From Streptomyces rugosispiralis (GTDB lineage Bacteria > Actinomycetota > Actinomycetes > Streptomycetales > Streptomycetaceae), in assembly GCF_024505145.1 (NCBI RefSeq), contig NZ_JANIAA010000021.1, positions 1-64,000 on the forward strand: a stretch of 64,000 nucleotides of DNA. Direction: 5' to 3'. Each line of letters starts with the position of its first letter. Positions within the stretch are counted from its first letter, which is position 1. Both the position numbers and the translations under genes were made by a program. Under the pieces are notes generated by a model. That model did not search any database, was not told the DNA's origin, and saw nothing but the letters and a program-made list of their open reading frames with translations. Below are positions 1-8,482 of the stretch, piece after piece.

Positions 1-26
1 TTGGTGCCTGGTTGGTATGGCGGGGA

Positions 27-524
27 TCAGGCGGAGCGGTTTTCCGCGCTGACCATCCAGGCGTGCTTTTCCAGGGAGTCGATGATCGTGTGCAGGAGGT
101 CGGCCGTGGCGGGGTCCTCGCTGTCGACCTGGTCGTGGAGGGTGCGGAGGGTGTCGACGGTCGCGCGCAGGCGGGCGGTGACGAGGTCGACGACGGTGCT
201 CACGTTCGCCTCGCCCGCCGGGAACGCGGGGAGTGTGGTGGTCGCCGCCACGGTCTCGGAGCGGCCGTCCGGGACGCTGGCCAGGGCGCGCATGCGTTCG
301 GCGATGGTGTCGGCCGACTCGCGGGCGTCGTCCACGATCTGATCCAGTTGAAGGTGCAGGTCGCGGAAGTTGTGGCCGACCACGTTCCAATGGGCCTGCT
401 TGCCCTGGAGATGCAGTTCGACGAGGTCCACCACGATCTGCTGCAACGCCTGGGCGAGCTGCGGCGAGGCGGTGAATCCGGCGACATCGCTCTCCGAACG
501 TCGGGAACCCCCGGAAGAGGCCAT
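27..524 (-). CDS. dps: Dps-family ferritin-like DNA protection protein
   Basis: This is a Dps dodecameric mini-ferritin that oxidises and stores iron and protects DNA in stationary phase or stress. The 165-residue protein has the usual family length. It carries the complete inter-subunit ferroxidase set H45, H57, D72 and E76, with the same spacing as H51/H63/D78/E82 of E. coli Dps. The motif QAHWNV and the segment around AERMRAL are typical. The start is ATG with a strong AAGGAG site about 6 nt upstream. It is monocistronic as far as visible and its stop lies close to the window edge. A stress-sigma promoter is possible upstream (separate entry). Family assignment is secure; the specific DNA-binding behaviour is not visible. 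Confidence 0.95.
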   Translation of the reverse strand: MASSGGSRRSESDVAGFTASPQLAQALQQIVVDLVELHLQGKQAHWNVVGHNFRDLHLQLDQIVDDARESADTIAERMRALASVPDGRSETVAATTTLPAFPAGEANVSTVVDLVTARLRATVDTLRTLHDQVDSEDPATADLLHTIIDSLEKHAWMVSAENRSA

Positions 525-1056
525 GGCGTGTCTCCTTCGAAAGCGCCGCGGAGCAGACCCCTGGCACAGGAGGCCCGTGTCCGTATGCGGTCAAGCCTTG
601 AGGAGGCCTCTCGGCGCCGCCACCGCGCTTGATCCGCTCGGGTGAGCACCGAGGGGCGGATGGGGTGCGGTACCCAAGAGGAATGAGTACTTGACGCGAT
701 CCGCGGGCGGCCCGTGCGCGGTTGGGCGGAACGGTGCATGCGACGGCTTCCGCGGGAACGGGTGCCCACGAGGCGGCCGGCGCCGCGGCAGGGGGCCGCT
801 CAGGTGACGATGGCGATGCTGCTGCTGGCCTCTCCCTGAGCGTTCGGAAGGCGCGGGGGAGGCGCGATGTCATGGAATCGTGCTTACCGCGTTCGTGTTT
901 GGTGCGGGCCGGGGGACAGGTGATGGCGCAGGCCAGGGGCGCGGGCATAGTAGGTGCCCGGTCCTGTGGCTCCATGGCGTGAAAGCGCCGTAGGGCGTAG
1001 GGCGGCACAGCACATCACAGCACAACAACTGCACCACAACAGGGGGATAAGGCTCC
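525..1056. other. 532-bp intergenic region, no gene recognised
   Basis: This gap separates the divergent dps and secreted-protease genes. Overlapping frames are open because of high GC, but none has a recognisable product or a ribosome site with convincing codon bias. It should hold the promoters of both genes. The last 60 bases before the protease are A/C-rich with short CACA repeats and end in an AGGGGGATAAGG ribosome site. Confidence 0.5.
670..695 (-). promoter_or_regulatory. possible stress-sigma (SigB/SigH-type) promoter of dps
   Basis: On the minus strand GGGTAC (670-675) follows GTCAAG (690-695) with a 14-nt spacer, about 145 nt upstream of dps. This resembles the GNNTN14-16GGGTAC/T pattern of Streptomyces SigB-family promoters, although the -35 part is imperfect. 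Streptomyces dps genes are known members of the osmotic-stress regulons. The assignment is an inference. Confidence 0.25.
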
Positions 1057-2223
1057 ATGCCACTCATACGCCACTCCACCGTGGCGGCCGCGGCCATGAC
1101 CGCGCTGCTGGTGGTCTCCGCTTCGGCCTGCGGGCCCGGTGACGACGAGGCCACTTCCTCGTCGAACTCCTCGGCCGCGTCCACCGGGCAGCAGGCCAAG
1201 GACGGGATCAAGCTGCCCGATGGCGTCCCGACGAGTCTGGACGACCTGAAGAAGTGGAAGGAGGGCGGCTGGAAGGACTGGGACAAGTGGGCCCGCAAGG
1301 CATCGGATTTCGCCAATCCGATCATCAAGAACTTCTGGCAGCCGTCCAGGATGGCCAAGGCGAAGGATTCGTCGCACACCGTCTCCACGCAGAGCGCCGG
1401 TCAGGACCAGGCGGCCACCGATCCCGAGCCGCCCGCCGTGCCGGCCAAGCAGGTCTCGCGGCCGTACCACCAGAACATGGCGCCGGTCGGGAAGGTGTTC
1501 TTCGACAGTCCCGAGGGGCCGATGGTGTGCTCCGGGACGGTCATCGACGACCCGGCCCACCCGGGGAAGTCCAATCTGGTGTGGACCGCGGGCCACTGTG
1601 CGCACTCCGGCAAGCAGGGCGGCTGGATGCGCAACATCGTGTTCGTGCCCTCTTACAACGACAACGGACTGCCGGCCGAGCAGACCCAGTCGGCGGCGCA
1701 GAACGAGGTCAGCCCCTACGGCGTGTGGTGGGCGGACTGGTCGCAGACCTCGTCCGAGTGGATCGCGAACGGCGGTAAGACCGGCGGGGTGGGGTCGGCG
1801 TACGACTTCGCCGTGCTGCATGTGAAGCCCGAGAACGGCGGCGGCAAGTCGCTGCAGGAGACGGTCGGTGCCTCGGTGCCGGTGTGGTTCGGGGCGCCGT
1901 CGGCGGACCAGGTGAGCTCGATCGGCGCGTACGGCTATCCGCAGGCCCCGCCGTACGACGGGGCGAAGATGTTCAACTGCACCAGCAGGCCGGGCCGGCT
2001 GTCGTTCTCGCCCACCTCGCCGACGATGTACCGGATCGGCTGCTCGATGACCGGCGGTACCTCGGGCGGTGGCTGGTTCGTCAACCACGGCGGCAAGACG
2101 GTGCTGGTGTCCAACAGTTCGATCGGCTCGTACGGGCACACTTGGCTCGCCGGGCCGCATCTGGGGGCCGAGGCCAAGGGCGTGTTCGACGCCATCAGCA
2201 AGAAGTTCGCCGGTCAGGGCTGA
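1057..2223 (+). CDS. secreted trypsin-like serine protease
   Basis: This is an exported chymotrypsin-fold serine peptidase, related to glutamyl/V8-type secreted proteases of Streptomyces. The 388-residue product starts with a positively charged, alanine-rich signal peptide ending SASAC, so it is either a lipoprotein (Cys25) or a signal-peptidase I substrate. A disordered Ser-rich linker and a long pro-region follow. The catalytic triad is visible: H180 in TAGHC, D250 in YDFAV and S336 in GGTSGGGW. The ATG is preceded by AGGGGGATAAGG. It stands alone and converges on the GNAT gene with a shared terminator. The substrate is unknown; the region before the protease domain may be an inhibitory propeptide. 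Confidence 0.88.
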   Translation: MPLIRHSTVAAAAMTALLVVSASACGPGDDEATSSSNSSAASTGQQAKDGIKLPDGVPTSLDDLKKWKEGGWKDWDKWARKASDFANPIIKNFWQPSRMAKAKDSSHTVSTQSAGQDQAATDPEPPAVPAKQVSRPYHQNMAPVGKVFFDSPEGPMVCSGTVIDDPAHPGKSNLVWTAGHCAHSGKQGGWMRNIVFVPSYNDNGLPAEQTQSAAQNEVSPYGVWWADWSQTSSEWIANGGKTGGVGSAYDFAVLHVKPENGGGKSLQETVGASVPVWFGAPSADQVSSIGAYGYPQAPPYDGAKMFNCTSRPGRLSFSPTSPTMYRIGCSMTGGTSGGGWFVNHGGKTVLVSNSSIGSYGHTWLAGPHLGAEAKGVFDAISKKFAGQG

Positions 2224-2243
2224 CCGGGGCGCAGAGGCGTCAC

Positions 2244-2271
2244 GGGCCCGCTCCGCGTTCGGAGCGGGCCC
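2244..2271. terminator. bidirectional hairpin terminator
   Basis: A perfect 12-bp inverted repeat (2244-2255 with 2260-2271, 4-nt loop) sits between the convergent protease and GNAT genes and can serve both strands. It has no long T-run, as is normal for Streptomyces. Confidence 0.8.
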
Positions 2272-2275
2272 TTCG

Positions 2276-2866
2276 TCATGGCCTTACGGATGGCTTCGCG
2301 GGCGCGCCCGTAAGCTCGTCCGTCGTGCTCGTCGTGCTCGTCGTGCTCGTCGTGCTCGTCGGGTCCGTCGCGTCCGTCGCGTCCGTCGCGTCCGTAAGGA
2401 GCTTGGCGTAGCAGCGGCTGCTCTCCTCGAAGCGGTAGAGCCCGAACTTCGTCACCGGTGCGTAGCCGGATGAGGTGTAGAGCGCGATGGCCTCGGGCTG
2501 CTCGGTGCCGGTCTCAAGGACCATCCGCACCCGCCCCGCCTCCCGCGCGCTGTCCTCAAGTGCCGCGAGGATCCGCCGGGCCAGCCCACGTCCGCGCGCC
2601 GCGCGCACCACGAACATCCGCTTGATCTCGGCGTCCCCGTCCTCGTAGCCCTCCTCGTTCCGCTCCTGGCTGCGCCAGCCGCCGCTCGCGACCGGAGTGC
2701 CGTCCGTGTCGTAGACGATGAGGTAGAGGCCGCGCGGCGGGTCGAAGTGGGCCGCGTCCATATGCGTCAGATCGCCCTCGCCGTAGCGCTCGGCGTACTC
2801 CACCTGCACTTCCGCGTCGAGTTTGCGGGCGTCAGGGTGATCGTAACCAATGACTCGAACGTCCAT
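2276..2866 (-). CDS. GNAT-family N-acetyltransferase
   Basis: This predicted acetyl-CoA-dependent N-acetyltransferase has 196 residues. The acetyl-CoA pyrophosphate-binding motif A is seen as ARGRGLARRIL near residues 100-112, followed by the usual YTSSGY helix/strand near the C-terminus of the domain. The acceptor is unknown. The start chosen is the ATG giving MDVRVIGYD, 63 bp from the divergent xthA start, so the two share a promoter region. The last roughly 35 residues are a low-complexity Thr/Ser/Asp tail made by 9-bp DNA repeats (2321-2392). This tail is absent from ordinary GNAT proteins and probably dispensable. Confidence 0.85.
   Translation of the reverse strand: MDVRVIGYDHPDARKLDAEVQVEYAERYGEGDLTHMDAAHFDPPRGLYLIVYDTDGTPVASGGWRSQERNEEGYEDGDAEIKRMFVVRAARGRGLARRILAALEDSAREAGRVRMVLETGTEQPEAIALYTSSGYAPVTKFGLYRFEESSRCYAKLLTDATDATDATDPTSTTSTTSTTSTTDELTGAPAKPSVRP
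2321..2392. repeat. eight 9-bp tandem repeats inside the GNAT 3' end
   Basis: Units of the form CGTCGTGCT (four copies, 2321-2356) pass into CGTCGGGTC and CGTCGCGTC (four copies, 2357-2392). They encode the STT and TDA tripeptide repeats of the acetyltransferase tail. The 9-bp period keeps the frame whatever the copy number. Confidence 0.9.
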
Positions 2867-2929
2867 GCGATGGATCGTACTTCTATGCAGAGGAAGGAGC
2901 CGTTGGTTTTGTCGCGTATCGTGCCGGGC

Positions 2930-3733
2930 GTGCTCACCGTGACGACCGTAAATGTGAACGGGCTGCGCGCCGCCGCCAAGAAGGGCTTTGTCCCCTGGCT
3001 GGACGGTACCGCGGCCGACGTGGTGTGCCTCCAGGAGGTGCGCGCCGAGCCCAAGGAGCTGCCCGAGGCGGTCCGCGAACCCGACGGCTGGCATGTGGTG
3101 CACGCCCCAGCGGCGGCCAAGGGCCGGGCCGGGGTGTCGGTGTACGCCCGGCGCGAGCTGGAGGGCGTCCGGGTCGGCTTCGGGTCGTCCGAGTTCGACG
3201 GCAGCGGCCGCTATGTGGAGGTCGATCTGCCGGGCGTGACCGTCGGCAGCCTGTACCTCCCCTCGGGCGAGGTCGGCACGGACCGCCAGGACGAGAAGGA
3301 GCGCTTCATGGCGGAGTTCCTTCCGTATCTGAAGGAGCTGCGCGAGCGCGCGGCGGCCGGTGGGCGCGAGGCGCTGGTGTGCGGCGACTGGAACATCGCC
3401 CACCAGGAGGCCGACCTCAAGAACTGGAAGGCCAACCAGAAGAAGTCCGGCTTCCTGCCGGAGGAGCGCGCCTGGTTGACCAGTGTCTTCGAGGAGGCGG
3501 CGTACGTGGACGTGGTGCGCGCCCTGCACCCGGACGCCGCGGGGCCCTACTCCTGGTGGTCCTACCGTGGCCGGGCCTTTGACAACGACGCGGGCTGGCG
3601 CATCGACTACCAGATCGCCACCCCGGGGCTCGCCGGGCGCGCGGTCAAGGCGGTCGTGGAGCGTGCGGCCGCCTACGACCAGCGGTGGAGCGACCACGCC
3701 CCGGTGACGGTGGCCTACGGCCCGGCTCACTGA
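2930..3733 (+). CDS. xthA: exodeoxyribonuclease III
   Basis: This Mg-dependent exonuclease III/AP endonuclease of base-excision repair has 267 residues, the family length. Visible motifs are NVNG (N8), CLQEVRA (catalytic metal ligand E36), GDWNIAH (Asp/Asn pair), the long NWKANQKKSGF family signature and the C-terminal SDHAPV with the catalytic His. I chose the GTG giving VLTVTTVNVNG because homologues begin there. However, an AGGAAGGAG site at 2890-2898 favours in-frame TTG starts at 2903 or 2909, and an ATG exists at 2885. It is divergent from the GNAT gene. Its final codons and stop are tandemly copied downstream (3723-3840). Confidence 0.93.
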   Translation: MLTVTTVNVNGLRAAAKKGFVPWLDGTAADVVCLQEVRAEPKELPEAVREPDGWHVVHAPAAAKGRAGVSVYARRELEGVRVGFGSSEFDGSGRYVEVDLPGVTVGSLYLPSGEVGTDRQDEKERFMAEFLPYLKELRERAAAGGREALVCGDWNIAHQEADLKNWKANQKKSGFLPEERAWLTSVFEEAAYVDVVRALHPDAAGPYSWWSYRGRAFDNDAGWRIDYQIATPGLAGRAVKAVVERAAAYDQRWSDHAPVTVAYGPAH

Positions 3734-3840
3734 GGGTGTAGCTCCGGGGGTCGGCTCGCTGAGGGTGTAGCTCCGGGGGTCGGCTCGCTGAGGTCGTACC
3801 TCCGGGGGCTCGGCTCGCTGAGGTCGTAGCTCCCGCGAGC
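3723..3840. repeat. 29/30-bp tandem repeat that duplicates the xthA stop region
   Basis: Four units (3723-3751, 3752-3780, 3781-3810, 3811-3840) begin CGGCTCRCTGAGG. The first unit contains the true TGA stop of xthA (3731-3733), and every later copy keeps CTGA at the same place. Units 1 and 2 differ at one base, so the expansion is young. Confidence 0.92.
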
Positions 3841-3845
3841 TGGGC

Positions 3846-4589
3846 TCACTGATTCCCGGTGCTGCCGCCCCCGGGCGGCATCTCGCCCAACTCCGCCCGC
3901 ATCCTGTGGTTCATGGCCATCGTCAGCTCGGCGTCCACCACGCTCGTGGCCAGTGGCCGCAGCCGCTCCACGGTCTCGCCGACGTCCTCGCCGCGCTCCG
4001 CGGCTTCCGCCAGCACATGGGCGCGGAGCAGTGTGACGAAGGTCTCGGCGATCGCGTCCACATGCTCACGCACCTCGCGCGCCGCGCCGAGCACGGCGGC
4101 CAGCGGGACGCCCTGTTCGACCAGGGAGTGTGAGACGTCCAGCAGGCGGCGGCTGAGGTGGACGATCTCGTCGCCGTCGACGGCCAGATAGCCGAGGTCG
4201 AGTGAGGTGCTGAGGTTCTCCGGGGTGACCTCGCCCTGGAAGTAGTCCGCGAGCACCTCGGGCCTGAGCCGGACCGGGGTCTCCGCGGGCCAGGAGGCGG
4301 CGGCGCCGGGCAGTCCGAGCAGCTCGCCGACGTCCCGGCGGCCGCTTTCGAAGGCGGCGAGCAGCTCGGCGATCCCGCCGAGGGTGTGGCCGCGCTCCAG
4401 CAGTGCCGCGATCGTCCGCAGCCGGGCCAGATGGTGGTCGTTGTACCAGGCGATCCGGCCTTCGCGGCGCGGTGGCGGGAGCAGTTTGCGCTCCCGGTAG
4501 AAGCGCAGGGTGCGCACGGTGATCCCGGCCTTCTCGGCCAGTTCCGTCATGCGGTACTCGCGTACCTCGTCCGCTTCGTTCGTCGCCAC
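3846..4589 (-). CDS. MerR-family transcriptional regulator
   Basis: This MerR-type regulator has 247 residues. The winged helix-turn-helix is at residues about 14-80, with the hallmark segments TELAEKAGITVRTLRFYRE and WYNDHHLARLRTIAALLERG. The long C-terminal region is unlike the short metal-binding tails of MerR or CueR, so an organic ligand is more likely. It is divergent from the monooxygenase-hydrolase-SDR operon, with dyad sequences between them, and is the obvious candidate regulator. The start is GTG at 4589 without a clear ribosome site; ATG at 4550 (MTELAEKAG) is an alternative. Confidence 0.85.
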   Translation of the reverse strand: MATNEADEVREYRMTELAEKAGITVRTLRFYRERKLLPPPRREGRIAWYNDHHLARLRTIAALLERGHTLGGIAELLAAFESGRRDVGELLGLPGAAASWPAETPVRLRPEVLADYFQGEVTPENLSTSLDLGYLAVDGDEIVHLSRRLLDVSHSLVEQGVPLAAVLGAAREVREHVDAIAETFVTLLRAHVLAEAAERGEDVGETVERLRPLATSVVDAELTMAMNHRMRAELGEMPPGGGSTGNQ

Positions 4590-4651
4590 GAGGGAAGCCT
4601 ATGCCGCGGCCGGTCGGGTGCGACCGCCGGTAACTTCGTTATCCACAGCCC

Positions 4652-4708
4652 CTACCGCTTGGTAGATCCCTGTCCTACGCTCCCATCGTGCCAGTGATTG
4701 CTGGCACG
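4652..4708. promoter_or_regulatory. two dyads in the MerR/monooxygenase intergenic region
   Basis: CTACC-GCTT-GGTAG (4652-4665) is a perfect 5-bp inverted repeat. CGTGCCAG-TGATTG-CTGGCACG (4687-4708) has perfect 8-bp arms. Both lie between the divergent start codons and are candidate operators for the MerR protein or structures in the mRNA leader. Clear -35/-10 boxes could not be assigned. Confidence 0.5.
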
Positions 4709-4738
4709 GTCGTATTCGCGTTCGTGGAAGGCGGCGGC

Positions 4739-6268
4739 ATGGCTGGGCTGACGCATGAGCATGTACGGGTGGCGGTGATCGGGGCCGGATTCGGCGGGCT
4801 GGGGGCGGCGGTGCGGCTGCGCCGCGCGGGCGTCACGGACTTCGTGGTGCTGGAGCGCGCGGACGCGGTCGGCGGCGCCTGGCGGGACAACACCTATCCG
4901 GGCTGTGCCTGCGATGTCCCGTCGCATCTGTACTCCTTCTCCTTCGCGCCCAACCCCGACTGGCCCCGGAACTTCTCCGGCCAGCCCCATATCCGCGCCT
5001 ATCTGGAGCGGGTCGCCGACACCTTCGGGCTGCGGCCGCACTTGCGCTTCGGCGCCGAGGTGCGGTCTCTGCGCTGGGACGCCGAGGCGGTGCACTGGAA
5101 GGTGGAGACGGTACGGGGCTCGCTCACCGCCGATGTGGTGGTGAGCGCCACCGGTCCGCTCGCCGACCCCCGGATCCCGGACATCCCGGGGCTCGACGGC
5201 TTTCCCGGCGCCGTCTTCCACTCCGCGCGCTGGGACCACACCACCGATCTGCGCGGCAAGCGCGTGGCCATGATCGGCACCGGCGCCTCGGCCATCCAGA
5301 TCGTCCCCGCCATCCAGCGCGAGGTCGGCCGGCTCACCCTCTTCCAGCGCACCCCGCCCTGGGTGCTGCCGCGGATGGACCGCCGGATCAGCGGCCTCGA
5401 GCGATGGCTGCACTCGAAGGTCCCGGCCACCCGGTCGCTGCGCCGCGGGGCGCTGTGGGCCATCCGGGAGCTGCAGGTCGGGGCCTTCACCAAGCGACCG
5501 GGCGAGATGCGGTTCGTGGAGCGGCTGGCCGCTGCCCATATGCGACGGGCCATCAAGGACCCGGGGCTGCGGGCGGCGCTGACCCCCGACTACCGGATCG
5601 GCTGCAAGCGCATCCTGCTCTCCAACGACTACTATCCGGCGCTCGCCCAGCCGCATGTGGACGTGGTCCCGACGGGATTGACGGAGGTGCGCGGCAGCAC
5701 TCTGGTCGGTGCCGACGGCACCGAGACCGAGGCCGACGTGATCATCTTCGGCACCGGCTTCCATGTGACCGACGTCCCCATAGCCCAGCGGGTGACCGGG
5801 GCGCGCGGGACGACGCTCGCGGAGGAGTGGAAGGGCGGGATGGAGGCGCTGCGCGGCACCACCCCGGCGGGCTTCCCCAACTTCCTGACCATCATCGGGC
5901 CCAACACCGGCCTCGGGAACAGCTCGATGATCCTCGTCATCGAGGCGCAGCTGGCCTATATGGCCGACTATCTGCGCCAGTTGGACACCCTCGGTGGCAA
6001 GGTCGCGCTGGACGCCCGGCCGTCGGCGGTGCGCGCCTACACCGACATGATCCAGGAAAGGATGGAACGCACGGTGTGGAACACCGGAGGTTGCGACAGC
6101 TGGTACCTCGACAACGGCCGTAACACCACCCTGTGGCCCGGGACGACGTCCGAGCTGCGGAGGGTCACCCGGCGCGTGGATCTCGCCGAGTACACGGTGG
6201 TGCGGCCGCGCACCGGGCCGGTCAAGGCCACGGTGTCCACGGCAGGTGCGGGGAGGGGATCGCGGTGA
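4739..6268 (+). CDS. FAD-dependent Baeyer-Villiger-type monooxygenase
   Basis: This flavin monooxygenase has 509 residues and inserts oxygen next to a carbonyl (ketone to ester) using FAD and NADPH. It shows an N-terminal FAD fold (GAGFGG at about 15-20), a second Rossmann motif (GTGASAIQ), the class signature FPGAVFHSARW (155-165, matching FxGxxxHxxxW) and the late GTGFHVTD motif. The ATG at 4739 is preceded by GGAAGG; an upstream in-frame GTG at 4688 lies inside a dyad and is less likely. Its stop overlaps the hydrolase start by 4 bp (GTGA). An ester product would suit the adjacent hydrolase, and the SDR could make or reduce the carbonyl. The substrate is unknown. Confidence 0.92.
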   Translation: MAGLTHEHVRVAVIGAGFGGLGAAVRLRRAGVTDFVVLERADAVGGAWRDNTYPGCACDVPSHLYSFSFAPNPDWPRNFSGQPHIRAYLERVADTFGLRPHLRFGAEVRSLRWDAEAVHWKVETVRGSLTADVVVSATGPLADPRIPDIPGLDGFPGAVFHSARWDHTTDLRGKRVAMIGTGASAIQIVPAIQREVGRLTLFQRTPPWVLPRMDRRISGLERWLHSKVPATRSLRRGALWAIRELQVGAFTKRPGEMRFVERLAAAHMRRAIKDPGLRAALTPDYRIGCKRILLSNDYYPALAQPHVDVVPTGLTEVRGSTLVGADGTETEADVIIFGTGFHVTDVPIAQRVTGARGTTLAEEWKGGMEALRGTTPAGFPNFLTIIGPNTGLGNSSMILVIEAQLAYMADYLRQLDTLGGKVALDARPSAVRAYTDMIQERMERTVWNTGGCDSWYLDNGRNTTLWPGTTSELRRVTRRVDLAEYTVVRPRTGPVKATVSTAGAGRGSR

Positions 6269-7416
6269 GGCGGGCTCGCTCGCTGCCCTCGGGGTCGTAC
6301 GTCCCGCCCGTGCCGGAGCGTGAGCTGACGGTCGTCTCGGCCGACGGGAGCCGGATCCACACGGAGCTGCACGGCCCCGAGGACGCCCCGGCCGTCGTGC
6401 TCGCGCACGGCTGGGTCTGCTCCACGGCCTTCTGGGCGCCGGTGCTGCGCGCCCTGTCGGCCGACCACCGGGTGATCCTCTACGACCAGCGCGGCCATGG
6501 CCGCAGTCCGGCCCCGGGGCCCGGCGGCTACAGCACCGAGGCCCTGGCCGACGACCTGGTGGCGGTGCTGGAAGCAACCCTTCCGCCCGGTCGGCGAGCC
6601 GTGCTTGCGGGCCACTCCATGGGTGCGATGACGCTGATCGCCGCCGCCGACCGTCCCCCGCTGCGCGAGCGCGCGGCCGCCGCGGTGCTGTGCAGCACCG
6701 GCGCCTCACGGCTGATGGAGCGGTCGCGGGTGGTGCCGCTGCGCTCCCCGCGGGCACGGTCGCGGGCGCACCGCCTGCTGCTCGGATCACGCGCCCCGCT
6801 GGGCCCGGTCACGCCGCTCTCCAGGCGGCTGGTGCGGTACGTCACGATGGGCCCCGGCACCGTCCCGGCCACGGTGGAGGTGGCCGCGCGGATCCTCCAT
6901 GCCTGCCCCCGTGTCGTGCGCGCCGGATGGGGCCGGGTCCTGGCCGACCTCGAACTGGACGCGCGGGTCGGTCAACTGACCATGCCCACGGCCGTCATCG
7001 TCGGCACCGTCGACCGGCTCACCCCGATCGAGCACGCCCACGCCCTCACCGCCGCGCTGCCGCACTGCACCGGCCTGACCGAGCTTCCGGGGCTCGGCCA
7101 TATGACCCCGCTGGAGGATCCCGAGGCGGTCACCGGGGTGATCCGCGGCCTGGTGGAGGAGTACGGGACATCCCGGGAAACCGATCTCACGACCTCTCAG
7201 GAGCCCGGCTCCCAGGAATCCCATCCCACCTCTCAGGAATCCCACTCTCAGGAATCCCACTCTCAGGAATCCCACTCTCAGGAACCCCACTCTCAGGAAT
7301 CCCACTCTCAGCAACCCCACTCTCAGGAATCCCACTCTCAGAAATCCCATCCCACAACAGCGACGGAAGCCGGGCACACGGCAGCGGCAGTGGAAGCGAA
7401 GGAGCGGACGGCATGA
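6265..7416 (+). CDS. alpha/beta hydrolase with SQESH repeat tail
   Basis: This 383-residue alpha/beta hydrolase is the second gene of the operon. The oxyanion motif AHGWVCS, the nucleophile elbow GHSMG (S118), the acid region and the late GHM histidine are present; the catalytic domain ends near residue 305. The remainder is a hydrophilic tail of SQESH pentapeptides (DNA repeats at 7195-7350), absent in ordinary esterases and coming from 15-bp unit expansion. Start is the GTG of the GTGA overlap with the monooxygenase stop, with GGGAGGGGA upstream. By position it resembles LipR of the mycobacterial mymA operon and could hydrolyse an ester made by the monooxygenase. Confidence 0.88.
   Translation: MRRARSLPSGSYVPPVPERELTVVSADGSRIHTELHGPEDAPAVVLAHGWVCSTAFWAPVLRALSADHRVILYDQRGHGRSPAPGPGGYSTEALADDLVAVLEATLPPGRRAVLAGHSMGAMTLIAAADRPPLRERAAAAVLCSTGASRLMERSRVVPLRSPRARSRAHRLLLGSRAPLGPVTPLSRRLVRYVTMGPGTVPATVEVAARILHACPRVVRAGWGRVLADLELDARVGQLTMPTAVIVGTVDRLTPIEHAHALTAALPHCTGLTELPGLGHMTPLEDPEAVTGVIRGLVEEYGTSRETDLTTSQEPGSQESHPTSQESHSQESHSQESHSQEPHSQESHSQQPHSQESHSQKSHPTTATEAGHTAAAVEAKERTA
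7231..7350. repeat. eight 15-bp tandem repeats in the hydrolase tail
   Basis: The unit TCTCAGGAATCCCAC is repeated eight times in direct tandem with a few substitutions, after degenerate copies at 7195-7230. It encodes SQESH with SQEPH, SQQPH and SQKSH variants. The array is in frame, so copy-number change would lengthen or shorten the protein without breaking it. Confidence 0.95.
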
Positions 7417-8363
7417 GTGCGCGCAGGGGGCTCGAGGGCCAGGTCGCGGTGGTGACGGGCGCGGCACGGGGGGTCGGCGAGCTGCTCGCCCGCAAGCTCT
7501 CCGCACGCGGCGCGAAGATCGCGCTGGTGGGTCTGGAGCCCGAGGAGCTGAAGCGGGTCTCGGAGCGGCTGCCCACCGACTCCGCCTACTGGCACGCCGA
7601 TGTCACCGACGCGGAGGCGATGGCGCGGGTGGCGGAGGAGGTCGTGGAGCGGTTCGGCGCGGTGGACATCGTCTGCGCCAACGCGGGCGTGGCCCAGGCC
7701 GGTCCGTTCCTCGACACCGACGAGACGGCCTGGCGGCGGGTGATCGAGGTCAATCTGCTGGGCAGCGCCACCACGGTCCGCGCCTTCCTGCCCGCGCTGA
7801 CCGCCAGCCGCGGCTATCTGCTCCAGATCGCCTCGCTCGCCGCGATCGCGCCCGCGCCCATGATGACGGCGTACTGCGCGTCCAAGTCCGGGGTCGAGGC
7901 GTTCGCCCACAGTCTGCGGGCCGAGGTGGGCCACCGTGGGGTGCGGGTCGGCGTGGGCTATCTGAGCTGGACGGACACCGATATGGTGCGCGGCGCCGAC
8001 CGCGACGAGGTGATGCGCGAGCTGCGGCAGCGGCTGCCCTGGCCCGCGGGCCGCACCTATCCGCTGGGCCCGGCGGTGGACCGGCTGGTGGCGGGCATCG
8101 AGCGCCGGTCGGCGCATGTGTACGCGCAGTGGTGGCTGCGCGGTATGCAGTCGATGCGCGGCTATCTGCCCGCCTTTATCCACGCCGTGGGGCGGCGCGA
8201 GATGCGCCGCGCCGAGCCGCGGCTGGCGGCGACCCGGGAGGCGCGGGGCGGTCTGGTGGGCGAGGGCGGCGCGGCCGACGAGAAGGCGCGCACGGCGGAC
8301 ACCGCGGGTACGGAGGGCACGGCGCGCACGGCGGGCACCGTGGGTACGGAGGGTCACCGGTAA
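7413..8363 (+). CDS. short-chain dehydrogenase/reductase (SadH-like)
   Basis: This NAD(P)-dependent SDR has 316 residues: TGAARGVG cofactor motif (15-22), the NAG-type CANAG segment, a catalytic Ser in QIASLAA and Y154/K158 in YCASK. The C-terminal extension beyond 260 residues resembles SadH-type enzymes. It ends in repetitive GTEGTARTAG-like residues, another low-complexity expansion. The ATG overlaps the hydrolase stop (ATGA) with GGAGCGG upstream, so the three genes are translationally coupled. It probably interconverts an alcohol and a ketone acted on by the monooxygenase. The substrate is not known. Confidence 0.9.
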   Translation: MSARRGLEGQVAVVTGAARGVGELLARKLSARGAKIALVGLEPEELKRVSERLPTDSAYWHADVTDAEAMARVAEEVVERFGAVDIVCANAGVAQAGPFLDTDETAWRRVIEVNLLGSATTVRAFLPALTASRGYLLQIASLAAIAPAPMMTAYCASKSGVEAFAHSLRAEVGHRGVRVGVGYLSWTDTDMVRGADRDEVMRELRQRLPWPAGRTYPLGPAVDRLVAGIERRSAHVYAQWWLRGMQSMRGYLPAFIHAVGRREMRRAEPRLAATREARGGLVGEGGAADEKARTADTAGTEGTARTAGTVGTEGHR

Positions 8364-8482
8364 CGCTCCGTCAACCGCTCTGACCTGCGCTTATCTCGGT
8401 TCCTCCGGTCCGGAATGCGGAGAAAGTCGGCGCATGTAACTCTTGTCGGGCCCGACGCCATTCATCCGATGAGGAGTGACAC

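Noticed and set aside
722..982. Small ORF between dps and the protease
   Set aside because: No ribosome site, no family and odd composition; not supported.
7231..7350. CRISPR-like array
   Set aside because: The 15-bp units are contiguous, have no spacers and encode a peptide repeat in frame; no cas genes are nearby.
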